A stretch of DNA of 64,000 nucleotides from JASLDZ01 sp964244065 (GCA_964244065.1 CAXTHH010000005.1:66906-130905), one strand, 5' to 3'. Counted from the stretch's first letter, positions 1-9,284 are shown. Numbers and translations are program-made. Notes: generated by a model from the letters alone, not told the origin.

Positions 1-16
1 GCTGGACGGCGGTCGG

Positions 17-47
17 ACCTGGGTCCCGGCCTCCGCCGGGATGGGCG
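17..47. repeat. Half copy of palindromic repeat family B
   Basis: The sequence reads CTGGGTCCCGGCC, then a short loop, then GCCGGGATGGGCGG. It matches one arm of the complete family B element at 59687-59807, with a few changes. It lies downstream of the UbiB-like gene, which runs leftward and ends at 108. The partner arm, if present, is outside the window. Confidence 0.7.
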
Positions 48-107
48 GAGGAGGTCGCCCTCAGTTCTACGTGGGCCGAGCGGGGCGAGGCAACGCTCAC
101 CCCAGCG

Positions 108-1481
108 TCAGCTCAGCCCCGCGGCCGAAAGCGCGCGCAGCTGGCGGCCGGCGACCGCCTCCTCCGAAAAGCCCTCCAGCGAGGCCTCGAACAGCCGGCG
201 CCAGTTCAGCTCGGCGCCCAGGTGCAGGAAGGCGGCGCCCAGGCCGATGGCGGCCCGGTCCATGAACACGAACTCGCGCGGGATGGTGACCGCCTGGCCG
301 GTGGCTTCGGCGCGGGCCTTCAGCGCCTTCCGGAAGCCGAACGCCTCGCGGCGCCCGTACTCGCCGGGCGCCACCCCGTCCGCCACGGTGCGGACGCGGT
401 CGTCGAGGATCGGGCCGTAGATGAAGCGGGCCCACAGGTTCAGCGTCTCCACCAGCTCGTCCGTCAGCCCCTCGAAGCCCCAGGAGCGGTAGGCCTCGAA
501 CTGCGCGGGCCGGTCGTCCTCCGACAGGGCGCGGTACAGGCGCACCACCCCGGCCACGAAGCGCGGCGGGAAGATGCGGATGCAGCCGAAGTCCAGCAGG
601 TTCAGCCGGTCGGCCGCGTCGTTCAGCGCGTAGTTGCCGAGGTGCGGGTCGCCGTGGATCACGCCCAGCGTGGTCATCGGCCGCCACCAGGCGTCGAACA
701 GCAGGCGCGCGATGCGGTTGCGCGTCTCGAGGTCGCGGTCCTTGAACGCCAGGAGGCCCCGACCCTCGAGCCAGGTCATGGTGAGCAGGCGCCGCGTGCA
801 GAGCGCGTCCACGGTCTCGGGCACGGCGATGTCGTCGCGGTCGGCGAAGAAGTCGCGGTACAGGCGCATGGCCTTGGCCTCGCGCGCGTAGTCCAGCTCC
901 TCGCGCAAGCGGTCGCCGATCTCGGTCATCACCTCGGTGGCGTCCAGGCTCCGCTCGACCCGCCGGGCCACGCCCATCAGCGCGCGCAGCTGGCCGAGGT
1001 CGCTCTCCACCGCGCTCTGCATCTCGGGGTACTGCAGCTTGACGGCCAGGGCGAGGCCGTCCGGGCCGGTGGCGCGGTGCACCTGGCCCAGGCTGGCGGC
1101 GGCGGCGGGCTCCTGGTCGAAGCTCCTGAAGCGCGCCTCCCAGTCCGGCCCGAGTTCGGCGGCCATGCGGCGGCGCACGAAGCCCCGGCCCATCGGCGGG
1201 GCGTTGGCCTGCAGCTCGGCGAACTCCTTGGCGAACTCGGGGGGCAACAGGTCGGGGATGGTGGCGAACATCTGAGCCGCCTTCATCAGCGGGCCCTTCA
1301 GGCCGCCCAGCGCCTCCTTGATCAGCCGGGCGTTGCGCGCGTCCACGTCGCCGCCGCCGAACACGCGGTTGGCGCCATAGGCGGCGCCGGCGCGCCCCAG
1401 CCCCGCCCCCACCTGGGCGAAGCGGCGCACGCGGCCGGAGAGGCGGTCGCGCTCGGGGTCGAGGGGGGGCTGGTCGGTCAT
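108..1481 (-). CDS. ABC1/AarF/UbiB (COQ8-like) atypical kinase
   Basis: This 457-residue protein belongs to the UbiB/COQ8 atypical kinase family, whose members support ubiquinone synthesis or lipid homeostasis at the membrane. Visible hallmarks are a KxGQ-like segment (LMKAAQM, residues 65-71, with Ala in place of Gly), the family alanine-rich loop (AAAAS, 126-130), a VAIK-type lysine in LAVKLQYP (about 148), the HGDPHLGN catalytic loop (276-283) and the DFG metal-binding motif (297-299). The ATG at 1481 gives a normal N-terminus. No membrane segment stands out. It may act on a lipid or quinone precursor, but the substrate cannot be told from sequence. It is transcribed away from the small secreted gene at 1652. 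Confidence 0.88.
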   Translation of the reverse strand: MTDQPPLDPERDRLSGRVRRFAQVGAGLGRAGAAYGANRVFGGGDVDARNARLIKEALGGLKGPLMKAAQMFATIPDLLPPEFAKEFAELQANAPPMGRGFVRRRMAAELGPDWEARFRSFDQEPAAAASLGQVHRATGPDGLALAVKLQYPEMQSAVESDLGQLRALMGVARRVERSLDATEVMTEIGDRLREELDYAREAKAMRLYRDFFADRDDIAVPETVDALCTRRLLTMTWLEGRGLLAFKDRDLETRNRIARLLFDAWWRPMTTLGVIHGDPHLGNYALNDAADRLNLLDFGCIRIFPPRFVAGVVRLYRALSEDDRPAQFEAYRSWGFEGLTDELVETLNLWARFIYGPILDDRVRTVADGVAPGEYGRREAFGFRKALKARAEATGQAVTIPREFVFMDRAAIGLGAAFLHLGAELNWRRLFEASLEGFSEEAVAGRQLRALSAAGLS

Positions 1482-1651
1482 GGGCGCCGCTGCAACGCGC
1501 CGGACGGGTTGCGGGTCCGAAATTGACTGGGCGGCGCGGCCGTCGGAAGCTTCGGGAGGAGGGGCGTCCGGCCCGGCGGCCGCCGCGCGCCTCGCGCGGG
1601 GCGGGGGCGGCGCCCACAGGCCCCGCTTCCATGACCGTCCAGGAGAGCTCC

Positions 1652-2134
1652 ATGACCCTCAAGATCGCCGGCGCCTGCGCCCTGGCCGCCGTGCTGGCCG
1701 CGGGGTCGGCGCAGGCCGCCGACTACGTGTCGCTGCCCCTGTCCATCGAGGTGGCGCGGCCGCCGGCGATGGTGATGGCCAGGACGGGGAGCTTCTGCGC
1801 CATCGGCGGATACCTCAAGACCACCTGCGAGATCACGTCCGGGACCGACCGGGAGCTGGGCGCCGTGCGCAGGATCGCCGGGCGCGTGGAGGAGGTGCTC
1901 GTGGCCAAGACGCCCGACAGCTACACCTACGCCATGACCGGCGTGCCGGACCTGTACCACGGCACGGTCCGCTACGAGGCGATCGACGGCGGCCGGGGCG
2001 CCCGCATCCACTGGACCCTGTTCTACGACGACGTGGCGCGCACCACGCCCGAGGCCAGGGCGGCGGACAGGGAGCGGCGCACCCGTCAGTTCACCGCGGC
2101 GCTGCAGGCGATGAAGGCCGACGCCGAGTCCTGA
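1652..2134 (+). CDS. Small secreted protein, possibly SRPBCC/START-like
   Basis: The product has 160 residues. The start at 1652 is preferred over an upstream in-frame ATG at 1523 because AGGAG at 1641-1645 is well placed and it opens directly into a Sec signal peptide (MTLKIAGACALAAVLAAGSAQA, cleavage near residue 22). The mature part has a pattern of strands and a last amphipathic helix (EARAADRERRTRQFTAALQ), plus DGGRGARIHWTLFYDD, reminiscent of polyketide-cyclase/START-type folds, but the match is weak. Two cysteines near residues 50 and 60 could form a disulfide in the periplasm. Function is unknown. It is convergent with the redoxin gene, with a shared terminator between them. Confidence 0.7.
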   Translation: MTLKIAGACALAAVLAAGSAQAADYVSLPLSIEVARPPAMVMARTGSFCAIGGYLKTTCEITSGTDRELGAVRRIAGRVEEVLVAKTPDSYTYAMTGVPDLYHGTVRYEAIDGGRGARIHWTLFYDDVARTTPEARAADRERRTRQFTAALQAMKADAES

Positions 2135-2155
2135 CCTGCGGGCCCGCGCAAGGAA

Positions 2156-2186
2156 AAGCCCCGGCGCGGTCACCGCGCCGGGGCTT
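2156..2186. terminator. Bidirectional hairpin terminator
   Basis: A perfect 15-bp stem (AAGCCCCGGCGCGGT pairing with ACCGCGCCGGGGCTT) with a one-base loop sits between two converging genes. A-rich sequence on one side and CTT on the other suit termination in both directions. Confidence 0.8.
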
Positions 2187-2209
2187 CGTCGTTCGGCCTG
2201 TGGCCGGCG

Positions 2210-4315
2210 TCAGTTCGAGTCGCCGGCCCCGCCCGCCTTGCCCGCGATGTTGTCCGAGGTGGACGAGGGCATGGCGGCCGTCTGCTGCGGGGCCGGGCGG
2301 CGGCGGCCGCTCATGAACGCCTGGGCGATGGCCAGCTCCCTCGTGTCGAGCTTGCCGTCCTTGTTGGCGTCGATCATGGCGAACGAGCCGGCCAGACCCT
2401 TGCCCATCGGGCCCTTCAGGTCGGCCTTGACCAGGTAGCCCTTACGGTCGTCGTCGAACATGCCGATCATGCGGCCGCTGTTCAGCGCCTTCTCGTACTC
2501 GGGCTTCATATTGGCCGAGGTCTCGTCCGTCCAGCGGTAGCGCAGGGCGGTGTACAGCATCTCGTCGAACGACTGGTCGCCCCACGGCACCGTGCGGTTC
2601 GGGTCCGGGTTGGCCGGGTTGCGCTTGGAGTTGTCGTACATGTAGTTGACGATGATCTTGGAGCCCGCGGGCACCTTCACCGGCTTGTCGAACACGTACT
2701 CGCGCTGCCAGTTGAAGTCGTACTTCGGCATGGCGAGCAGCATCTTCTCCTTGCCGTCCGGATAGCGGATCCAGACGTCGGAGGCGCGGCCGCGATAGTG
2801 GGCGTGCGGGAAGGCCGAGAACAGCAGCGCCTCCTTCGGGAACTCGATGTACGCCGTCTCGTGGTGGTTCTCCTCGTTGGGGCCGATGGAGATCGACGGG
2901 TCGGCGATCGCGATGTTGTGCATCACGTACTTCGGCTTCTCGCTGTCCTTGTAGAAGTAGAGCGCGATCTGGCTCTTCTCCTCGGAGTCCTTGCCGAACG
3001 GGGTGTAGTGGTTCTGGAAGCCGATGGCGCCGCCCACGGGCATCAGAGCGCCCACGTCCTTGGGGTTGTTCTGGGACTCGGAGCCCACGGCGTAGCCGCC
3101 GACCGACACGCCCCACTTGGTCTCGCTGGCGTAGCCCTCCGTGGGCACCTGCTCCAGGAGGCCGGTCAGGATGTGGTGCACGCCCTGCCGGTTGGTGACC
3201 TTGATGGTGGAGGCCTTGATCCACTTGGCCTCCTTCAGCGGGTTCTCGATGAACGGGCGCTGGTAGTCGACGATGCCGTTGGCGGGGATCTTGTAGGCCG
3301 GCACGTCGAGCACGAGGTCGGGCTTGCCGAGCGGCCACTCGGCCACGGCGAACTGCTTGGCGGCCATCGGGTCGGCGCCCTCGCCGCGGGGCGAGCCGGC
3401 CTCGATCCAGTGGATCAGCGTCTTGATCTGCTCGGGGGCGAGGCTCTTGTCGTCGTGGAAGCGGCTCACCGCCGGATCGGCGCCCCACGGCGGCATGCGC
3501 TGGGTGCGGATCACCTCGCGGATCATGGGGCTGAAGCCCTTGATCTGCTCGTAGCTGGTCAGGGCCATGGGGCCGATGCCGCCGGGCTGGTGGCAGCCGG
3601 TGCACTTCTCCTGGACCATCGGGGCGATGGTCTTGACGTAGCTGATCTTGGCGAAGGAGGCGCGCTTGTCGCGCTCGGCGAAGTTGATCAGGCAGCCTTC
3701 CGGCGCCTTGTGCGCCACCTTCACGGGCTGGCCGGCCAGCATCGCGTCCAGGGCGTCGGCGGCGTAGTGCTCGGTGGCCGCCGTCTTCTGGCGCTCATAC
3801 GTGACCCGGTCGTCCACGGGGCCGCGGTAGACGATCTGCCAGGTCTTCGGGTCGATGACGATCACCTCGGCGGTGCGCGTCACGCCCAGCTGCTCGCCGA
3901 CGAGCTGGTTCACGTCCATCAGCACGGGCATGTCGAGGCCGTACTCCCGGGCTTCGGCCAGCACGTCCTCGCGCTTGTCCTGCGAGGAGGAGTCGAGGGC
4001 GAAGAACTCCACACCCTTGGCGGCGTAGGCCTGCTTCAGCGCGGCGTAGGCCTTGGCGTTGTTGCGCACGATGGGGCAGCCGTTGCCGTAGGTGATCAGC
4101 ACCACGGCCTTGGCGTCCTTCAGCCGGTACAGCTCCTGCGAGCCGAAGCCCGCGTCGGACAGGCGGAAGTTGTCCACCTTGGCCGGGGAGCCCACCGGGT
4201 CGGCCGCGGCCACGGCGGAGCCGGCGCCCAGCGTCGTCGCCAGACCCGCAGCGCCGAACGCCGCCACCACCAGTGCGGCGACCGCGCCGCCCGCCAATAC
4301 GCGCGCCTTCACCAT
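2210..4315 (-). CDS. Secreted redoxin / cytochrome c / copper monooxygenase-like / EF-hand fusion
   Basis: The start at 4315 has a GGGAGG ribosome site and gives a 701-residue protein with a signal peptide (MVKARVLAGGAVAALVVAAF...). Domains in order: a thioredoxin-fold redoxin domain with a single peroxiredoxin-like cysteine (YGNGCPIVRNN, around residue 75); a class I cytochrome c motif (CTGCH) with a downstream MPPWG Met-ligand segment; a region resembling the copper type II ascorbate-dependent monooxygenase fold (GVHHILTGL, FPHAHYRG); and a C-terminal EF-hand (DANKDGKLDTRE). This suggests a periplasmic redox protein carrying heme, copper and calcium. The substrate is unknown. It stands alone, divergent from a TetR regulator that could control it. 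Confidence 0.82.
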   Translation of the reverse strand: MVKARVLAGGAVAALVVAAFGAAGLATTLGAGSAVAAADPVGSPAKVDNFRLSDAGFGSQELYRLKDAKAVVLITYGNGCPIVRNNAKAYAALKQAYAAKGVEFFALDSSSQDKREDVLAEAREYGLDMPVLMDVNQLVGEQLGVTRTAEVIVIDPKTWQIVYRGPVDDRVTYERQKTAATEHYAADALDAMLAGQPVKVAHKAPEGCLINFAERDKRASFAKISYVKTIAPMVQEKCTGCHQPGGIGPMALTSYEQIKGFSPMIREVIRTQRMPPWGADPAVSRFHDDKSLAPEQIKTLIHWIEAGSPRGEGADPMAAKQFAVAEWPLGKPDLVLDVPAYKIPANGIVDYQRPFIENPLKEAKWIKASTIKVTNRQGVHHILTGLLEQVPTEGYASETKWGVSVGGYAVGSESQNNPKDVGALMPVGGAIGFQNHYTPFGKDSEEKSQIALYFYKDSEKPKYVMHNIAIADPSISIGPNEENHHETAYIEFPKEALLFSAFPHAHYRGRASDVWIRYPDGKEKMLLAMPKYDFNWQREYVFDKPVKVPAGSKIIVNYMYDNSKRNPANPDPNRTVPWGDQSFDEMLYTALRYRWTDETSANMKPEYEKALNSGRMIGMFDDDRKGYLVKADLKGPMGKGLAGSFAMIDANKDGKLDTRELAIAQAFMSGRRRPAPQQTAAMPSSTSDNIAGKAGGAGDSN

Positions 4316-4412
4316 CGTAGCCTCCCAAGCCCTCTTGTCTCCGTTGAACGCCCTATCTACCCCCATGTCAATAAGGCTTGTGCGGCCCGCGCGGCGGCGT
4401 TAGCGAGGGGCG

Positions 4413-5075
4413 GTGAGTCTAGCCCCCCACGAGCCCCGCCCGGCGCGTCGTCGTCGTCCCGAGGACGTGCGGACCGAGGCGCTGGCCATCGCCCGCCGCC
4501 TGCTGGTCAGGGGCGGCCCGGGCGCGGTCACCTTCAAGGCGATCGGCGGCGAGATGGGCATGAGCCACGCCAACCTGATCCACCACTTCGGCTCGGCCGA
4601 GGGCCTGCAGGCGCGGCTCCGCGCGGAGCTGGTGGGCGAGGTCGCGGCCGTGGTGCGCGACCTCCTGGAGGCGCACGCCCGGGGCGAGGCCAAGGACCAC
4701 AGCATCGTGGACCGGGTGTTCGACGCCTATGCGGGGGGCGGGCTGGGCGTGCTCACCGCGTGGTCGGCCCTGTCGCGCGCCGGCGACGCCGAGACGCCGC
4801 CCGAGCTGTCCGCCGCCATCGAGCAGCTCGTCCCCGTGCTGGAGGCCACCGTGCCCGGGGCGGACGCCGCGGCGCGGGCGCGCGAGGTGCTGCGCATGGT
4901 GACGCTGCTGGCCTTCGCCGAGAGCCTGATCGGCCCCTTCCTGCCCCGCGCCCGCCAGGGTGAAGCGGGCGATCCCCGCGCCTTCACGCGCCGGCTGCTG
5001 CACCTGCTGGCGCTGGAGCCGGCGGTCGCCCCCGGCGCCGCGCTGCTGCGGCCGGGCGATCCCGCCAACGACTAG
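4413..5075 (+). CDS. TetR/AcrR family transcriptional regulator
   Basis: The product has 220 residues and starts at GTG 4413 behind GAGGGG. An N-terminal helix-turn-helix (about residues 25-65, with TFKAIGGEMGMSHANLIHHF as the recognition region) is followed by an all-helical C-terminal half typical of TetR ligand-binding domains. It is divergent from the redoxin fusion gene (97 bp between the start codons), so autoregulation plus control of that neighbour is the simplest hypothesis. Its 3' end runs into a palindromic repeat (family D). Confidence 0.87.
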   Translation: MSLAPHEPRPARRRRPEDVRTEALAIARRLLVRGGPGAVTFKAIGGEMGMSHANLIHHFGSAEGLQARLRAELVGEVAAVVRDLLEAHARGEAKDHSIVDRVFDAYAGGGLGVLTAWSALSRAGDAETPPELSAAIEQLVPVLEATVPGADAAARAREVLRMVTLLAFAESLIGPFLPRARQGEAGDPRAFTRRLLHLLALEPAVAPGAALLRPGDPAND

Positions 5076-5077
5076 CG

Positions 5078-5228
5078 ACCCCTCTCCCGCCTGCGGGGGA
5101 GGGAGGGCCCGCTCGCGACGTGAGTGGGAGGGTGAGGGCCGAGCCGCGCCCACCGCCTCTCGTCGCACCCTCACCCTCCCATCGCCGGCGCGACGGGTCC
5201 CTCCCTCTCCCCGGTCGGGGCGGGGGAA
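5078..5228. repeat. Palindromic repeat family D, about 150 bp
   Basis: Two G/C-rich arms (CCCCTCTCCCGCCTGCGGGG on the left, CTCCCTCTCCCCGGTCGGGG on the right) flank a further inverted pair (GTGGGAGGGTGAGGG and CCCTCACCCTCCCA). The right arm overlaps the last codons of the glycosyltransferase gene ending at 5171. A short related remnant lies at 37494-37521, upstream of folP. Confidence 0.75.
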
Positions 5229-5941
5229 TGCGGTCGGGGCGCGAGCCTCCTCAGGCGGCCGGCGTGGGTGAGCAGGAACAGGGCGTCGAGCAGGTAGCGC
5301 ACGCGCGTGTGCGGCTCGCGCGCCAGCCGCCACGCCCACTCCGCGCCCAGCCGCTGGAACAGCGGCGGCGCCCGGCGCTTCAGCCCCGCGGCGAACTGCA
5401 GCCCGGCCCCGCAGCAGAGGATGTCGCAGGGATGGCTGAGCGCGCGGAGCAGGCCGTGCGCCACCACCTCGCTCTGCGGCGCCCCCGTGCAGACGAAGAT
5501 GCGCTCCGGCCGCAGCGCCCGCGCGCGGCGGGCCAGGGCGCGGCGCTCGGCGGGCTTGAACACGTAGCCGGCGGAGGGCTCGACCGCCTCCAGGCGCAGG
5601 TCCGGCCGGCGCGTGCGCAGCCAGGCCTCCACCGCGGGCGGGCAGCCCACCACCAGCACGCCGCTGCCGGCCGGGGCGACGTCCAGCCAGCGGAGCGCCA
5701 GCTCCGACCCCGGCACGGTCACCACGTCGGGGCCCCACAGGGCGCGGCGCAGGAACCGGCTGTCGTTCACCACGGCGGCGGCGGCGCGGTAGGCGGCGCG
5801 CAGGGCGCGGCTGCGGTGCAGCAGGCGCCAGTGGTCCAGGTTGGGCGTCACGAACAGCCGCGGCCGCTCGGCCGGCCCCCGCGCCAGGGCCGCCTCGCCC
5901 CCGTCGTAGAGGGTCAGGCCGTCGAGAGGGTCCGGGCGCAT
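5171..5941 (-). CDS. WecG/TagA/CpsF family glycosyltransferase
   Basis: The product has 256 residues. It shows the family pattern: VTPNLDHW near the N-terminus, the VNDSRFLRRALWG segment, a central Rossmann-like VLVVGCPP, and VCTGAPQSEVVAHGLL / CCGAGLQFAAGLKRRAPPLFQRLGAEWAWRL towards the C-terminus. Family members transfer N-acetylmannosamine-type sugars onto lipid-linked precursors at the inner membrane face. It could feed the surface-glycan genes at 18-28 kb or the ABC exporter at 39.5 kb, but it is not physically linked to them. The last 15 or so residues (PAPTGEREGPVAPAMGG) are encoded by the family D repeat, so the C-terminal tail is probably acquired. Confidence 0.85.
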   Translation of the reverse strand: MRPDPLDGLTLYDGGEAALARGPAERPRLFVTPNLDHWRLLHRSRALRAAYRAAAAVVNDSRFLRRALWGPDVVTVPGSELALRWLDVAPAGSGVLVVGCPPAVEAWLRTRRPDLRLEAVEPSAGYVFKPAERRALARRARALRPERIFVCTGAPQSEVVAHGLLRALSHPCDILCCGAGLQFAAGLKRRAPPLFQRLGAEWAWRLAREPHTRVRYLLDALFLLTHAGRLRRLAPRPHSPAPTGEREGPVAPAMGG

Positions 5942-6014
5942 GGCGTCGGACTAGCCCGGGCCTCCTCAACCCCGCGCTGACGAACGTGGTTAATCGCCGC
6001 ACCCGGCGCCTGTT

Positions 6015-6040
6015 TTGACGACGTAACTGAACGCTATTCA
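6015..6040 (+). promoter_or_regulatory. Candidate housekeeping promoter for the TonB-dependent receptor
   Basis: TTGACGA at 6015-6021, an 11-base spacer and GCTATTCA at 6033-6040 fit the Caulobacter vegetative pattern TTGACGS-N10-14-GCTANAWC well in the -35 box and partly in the -10 box. The coding start is about 110 bases downstream. Confidence 0.45.
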
Positions 6041-6146
6041 GGCGCTCGCCGCCGGAACGCGGCCCCCGGCCGCGCCGGACTTGGCTGGCGCACTCCGCCC
6101 GGGCTGTGCTCACCTCCGTGTTGTTGCCGTTCTCGGGGGAGAGCCG

Positions 6147-9100
6147 ATGATCTCGACGTTCCAAGCGCGCCTGTTCGGCGCGTCGATCCTGGCCGGCGCC
6201 GCCACCCTGGCCGCGGCCGCCCCGGCCTTCGCCCAGCAGGCGACGCCCCCCTCCGCCACCGCGCCCGCCGTGGGGGAGCGCCCCGGCTCCACCAACACGT
6301 CCGAGAGCGGTCAGGACAAGTCGCCGGCCGCGCCGGGGGCCAACGGCGAGGACGGGGCGGCGGTGCAGGAGGTGGTCGTCACCGGAACGCGCATCCGCCG
6401 GTCTGAGCTCACCTCCTCGCAGCCCATCGAGGTGATCGGCGGCCAGTACATCACCGACAAGGGCTTCACCAACGCGGCCCAGGCGATCAACCAGCTGCCG
6501 GGCATCGCCGGCTCGATCACGCCCCTGGGCGACCAGGGCACCTTCGCCACCGGCCGCAACTACGCCAACCTGTTCAACCTGGGCCCGAACCGCACGCTGA
6601 CGCTGGTGAACGGGCGTCGGTTCGTCTCTAACTCCCCGTCGACGAACGCCAACTCGGCCACGACCAACGGGCTGAGCTTCGCGCCGGGCACCCAGGTCGA
6701 CCTGAACGACATCCCCACCGCCTTCATCGACCGGATCGAGACCGTGCAGGCCGGCGGCTCCGCCATCTACGGCTCGGACGCGGTGGCCGGCGTGATCAAC
6801 ATCATCACCAAGAGCAAGGTGGAGGGCGTCGAGGTGGACGGGCAGTACGGCCGCTCCGACCGCAACGACTTCCCCGAGTATCGCACCCGCATCGCTTTCG
6901 GCACGGACTTCCTGGGCGGTCGCGGCAACATCGCGGCGGCCTTCGAATGGAACAAGACCAGCGCGCTCCTGCAGTCGCAGCGGCAGATCACCAACAACCG
7001 CTACCAGTTCGCCACCAACCCGCTGAACGTCACGGCCACGGACGGCATCCCCTCCACGGCGCTGATCTCCAACCGCACGGTGCCGGAGATCACCAACAAC
7101 GGCATCCCGCTCACGGCCAACGCCGCCGTGCAGACCGCGCCCATCCGCATCACCGACAGCCTCGGCCGGCTGGTGCCCGCGCAGTTCGCCCTGGGCGGCA
7201 CGCTCGTGCCCTACGACCCGGGCATCCAGTACTCCGCCTCGGTGGCGGCCGGCGGGCAGGGCTTCAGCCTGGCCGACGTGATCGCGCTGAACAGCCCCTA
7301 CGAGCGCTACCTCGTGGGCGGCCTCGGCTCGTTCGAGATCACGCCGCACGTCCGGCTGAAGGGCGAGTTCAACTACTCGTACCTGGACGCCAACGAGCCC
7401 GCCAACCAGCCGGTGTACAACACCACCCTGTTCGCCGCGCCGCAGAACAACCTGGCGCTCAACGCCAACACCAATCCGTTCCTGTCGGCCGCCGCGCGCC
7501 AGACGATCCTGAACCAGCTGCCGGCCACGGCCAACGGCACCTTCTATCTCTCGCGCGCCTCGCAGGATCTGGTCGGATCGAACAACGCGGTGTTCACCAC
7601 CTCGAACAGCTACCGCGGCGTCCTGGCCGTGGAGGGCGACTTCGCGCTGCTCGGCCGCGACTTCAACTGGAACGTCTTCTACAACCACGGCCAGTCCGAG
7701 GGCGTGTTCTCCTCGCTGCAGATCAACCAGGAGAAGTTCACCTACGCCGTGAACGCCGTCGCGGGCGCCAGCGGCCAGGCGGTCTGCGCGCCGCTGCCCG
7801 GCACGGCGACGGCCGCCAACATCGCCAACTACCAAGGCTGCTCGCCGCTCAACCTGTTCGGCAACGGCGCGCCCAGCCCGGCGGCGCTGGCCTATGTGCA
7901 GGCCAACTTCGCCACCGCCTACCTGAACGTGCAGGACAATGCGGAGGCCAACCTCTCCGGCTCGATCTACAAGCTGCCCGCGGGCGACCTGGCCTTCAAC
8001 GTGGGCTACGAGTGGCGGCGCGAGGAGGCCAAGTTCAAGCCCGACCTCAACTCCCGCCTGGGTCTCGGCCGCTCCGTGGCGGTGGCCCCCGCCAGCGGCT
8101 CGTTCGAAACGAAGGAGGTCTACTTCGAGATCAATCTGCCGATCTTCGGGCGCGACTTCTCGTTCCCGCTGCTCCGCGGGCTTGAGCTGAACTTCTCGGA
8201 CCGCGAGATCGACAACAGCCTGGCGGGCGAGGGCCGCGCCTACTCCTATCAAGCCAAGTACATGCCGTTCCGTGACCTGTTGATCCGGGGCACGCGCTCG
8301 CGCTCGTTCCGCACGCCGTCGATCACCGAGCTGTTCCTGCCCACCTCCACGCAGAACCAGTTCTCCAGCCCCGACCCGTGCGACTCCCGCTTCATCAACG
8401 CGGGCGCCAACCCGCGGGCGCGGCAGGCCAACTGCGCCGCGGCGTTCCAGGCGCTCGGTGCGGGTGCGAACCTCGGCAACTTCATCGCCATCTCCAACGG
8501 CGCCACCATCCAGGTGACCACGGGCGGCAACTCCAACCTGAAGCCCGAGATCGCGGAGCAGTTCTCCTACGGCTTCGTCTATCAGCCGCACTTCATCCCC
8601 AACCTGGCGATCTCGGCCGACCTGACGAACATCGACCTGACCAGCGCGATCTCCAACTTCAACCTGACCGCCATCCTGTCGACCTGCTATGACAACTCCA
8701 CCTTCCCCACGACGGTGTGCTCGCTGTTCTCGCGCGGCCCGAACGGTCAGCTGAACGCGGGGGCTCAGACCACCTACGTCAACGCCGGCTTCATCCACTT
8801 CCAGGGGCTGTCGATCCAGGCCTCGTACGACTTCGCGCCGTCTTCGCTGTCGGCCTTCCAGGGGCTGCCCGGCCGGATCGGCATCAACGTGCAGGCGTTC
8901 AACAACCAGCGGTACGAGAGCTCGGTGTCGGGCCTCGGCTTCGACCAGATCCGCGGGGCCGGCGCGCTGAACCTGGCGTTCATCCCGCGCTGGACGGGCA
9001 AGCTGGACCTCTCCTACACGAACGGCGGGTTCCGCGGCGTGGTGACGTCGCGCTATGTCTCCACCGTGCGCTACAACAACACCTTCACCATCGAGAACCA

Positions 9101-9284
9101 GTCCCAGCTGGCGCTCGACGACTACATCAATTTCGACGCGACCATGTCGTACAAGTGGAAGAACTACACGGCTCGCTTTGGCGTCAACAACGTGTTCGAC
9201 GTGGCGCCGCCGTTCCCCTCCACCAACGTCCAGTACGACCTGATCGGCCGCTACTACTTCGCCGGCATCAACGTGAAGCTGTAG
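6147..9284 (+). CDS. TonB-dependent outer-membrane receptor
   Basis: The start at 6147 follows GGGGGAGAG and opens a clear signal peptide (MISTFQARLFGASILAGAATLAAAAPAFAQQ), giving 1045 residues. A Pro/Ser-rich linker is followed by the TonB-box-like EVVVTGTRIRRSE, the plug domain (PIEVIGGQYITDKGF..., VNGRRFV, GSAIYGSDAVAGVINIITK) and a long beta-barrel. Receptors of this subtype usually import siderophores, cobalamin or oligosaccharides, and no substrate gene is adjacent. The gene converges on gmhB, and the two stop regions overlap by 17 bases. The barrel ends in INVKL rather than the usual terminal aromatic residue. Confidence 0.93.
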   Translation: MISTFQARLFGASILAGAATLAAAAPAFAQQATPPSATAPAVGERPGSTNTSESGQDKSPAAPGANGEDGAAVQEVVVTGTRIRRSELTSSQPIEVIGGQYITDKGFTNAAQAINQLPGIAGSITPLGDQGTFATGRNYANLFNLGPNRTLTLVNGRRFVSNSPSTNANSATTNGLSFAPGTQVDLNDIPTAFIDRIETVQAGGSAIYGSDAVAGVINIITKSKVEGVEVDGQYGRSDRNDFPEYRTRIAFGTDFLGGRGNIAAAFEWNKTSALLQSQRQITNNRYQFATNPLNVTATDGIPSTALISNRTVPEITNNGIPLTANAAVQTAPIRITDSLGRLVPAQFALGGTLVPYDPGIQYSASVAAGGQGFSLADVIALNSPYERYLVGGLGSFEITPHVRLKGEFNYSYLDANEPANQPVYNTTLFAAPQNNLALNANTNPFLSAAARQTILNQLPATANGTFYLSRASQDLVGSNNAVFTTSNSYRGVLAVEGDFALLGRDFNWNVFYNHGQSEGVFSSLQINQEKFTYAVNAVAGASGQAVCAPLPGTATAANIANYQGCSPLNLFGNGAPSPAALAYVQANFATAYLNVQDNAEANLSGSIYKLPAGDLAFNVGYEWRREEAKFKPDLNSRLGLGRSVAVAPASGSFETKEVYFEINLPIFGRDFSFPLLRGLELNFSDREIDNSLAGEGRAYSYQAKYMPFRDLLIRGTRSRSFRTPSITELFLPTSTQNQFSSPDPCDSRFINAGANPRARQANCAAAFQALGAGANLGNFIAISNGATIQVTTGGNSNLKPEIAEQFSYGFVYQPHFIPNLAISADLTNIDLTSAISNFNLTAILSTCYDNSTFPTTVCSLFSRGPNGQLNAGAQTTYVNAGFIHFQGLSIQASYDFAPSSLSAFQGLPGRIGINVQAFNNQRYESSVSGLGFDQIRGAGALNLAFIPRWTGKLDLSYTNGGFRGVVTSRYVSTVRYNNTFTIENQSQLALDDYINFDATMSYKWKNYTARFGVNNVFDVAPPFPSTNVQYDLIGRYYFAGINVKL

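Noticed and set aside
4419..8798. A 1459-codon open frame on the minus strand (also many frames of 400-850 codons antisense to gyrB, ftsH, recF and others)
   Set aside because: They run antisense to clear genes and are His/Arg/Gly-rich shadow translations with no family signal, as expected for very GC-rich DNA where stop codons are rare.
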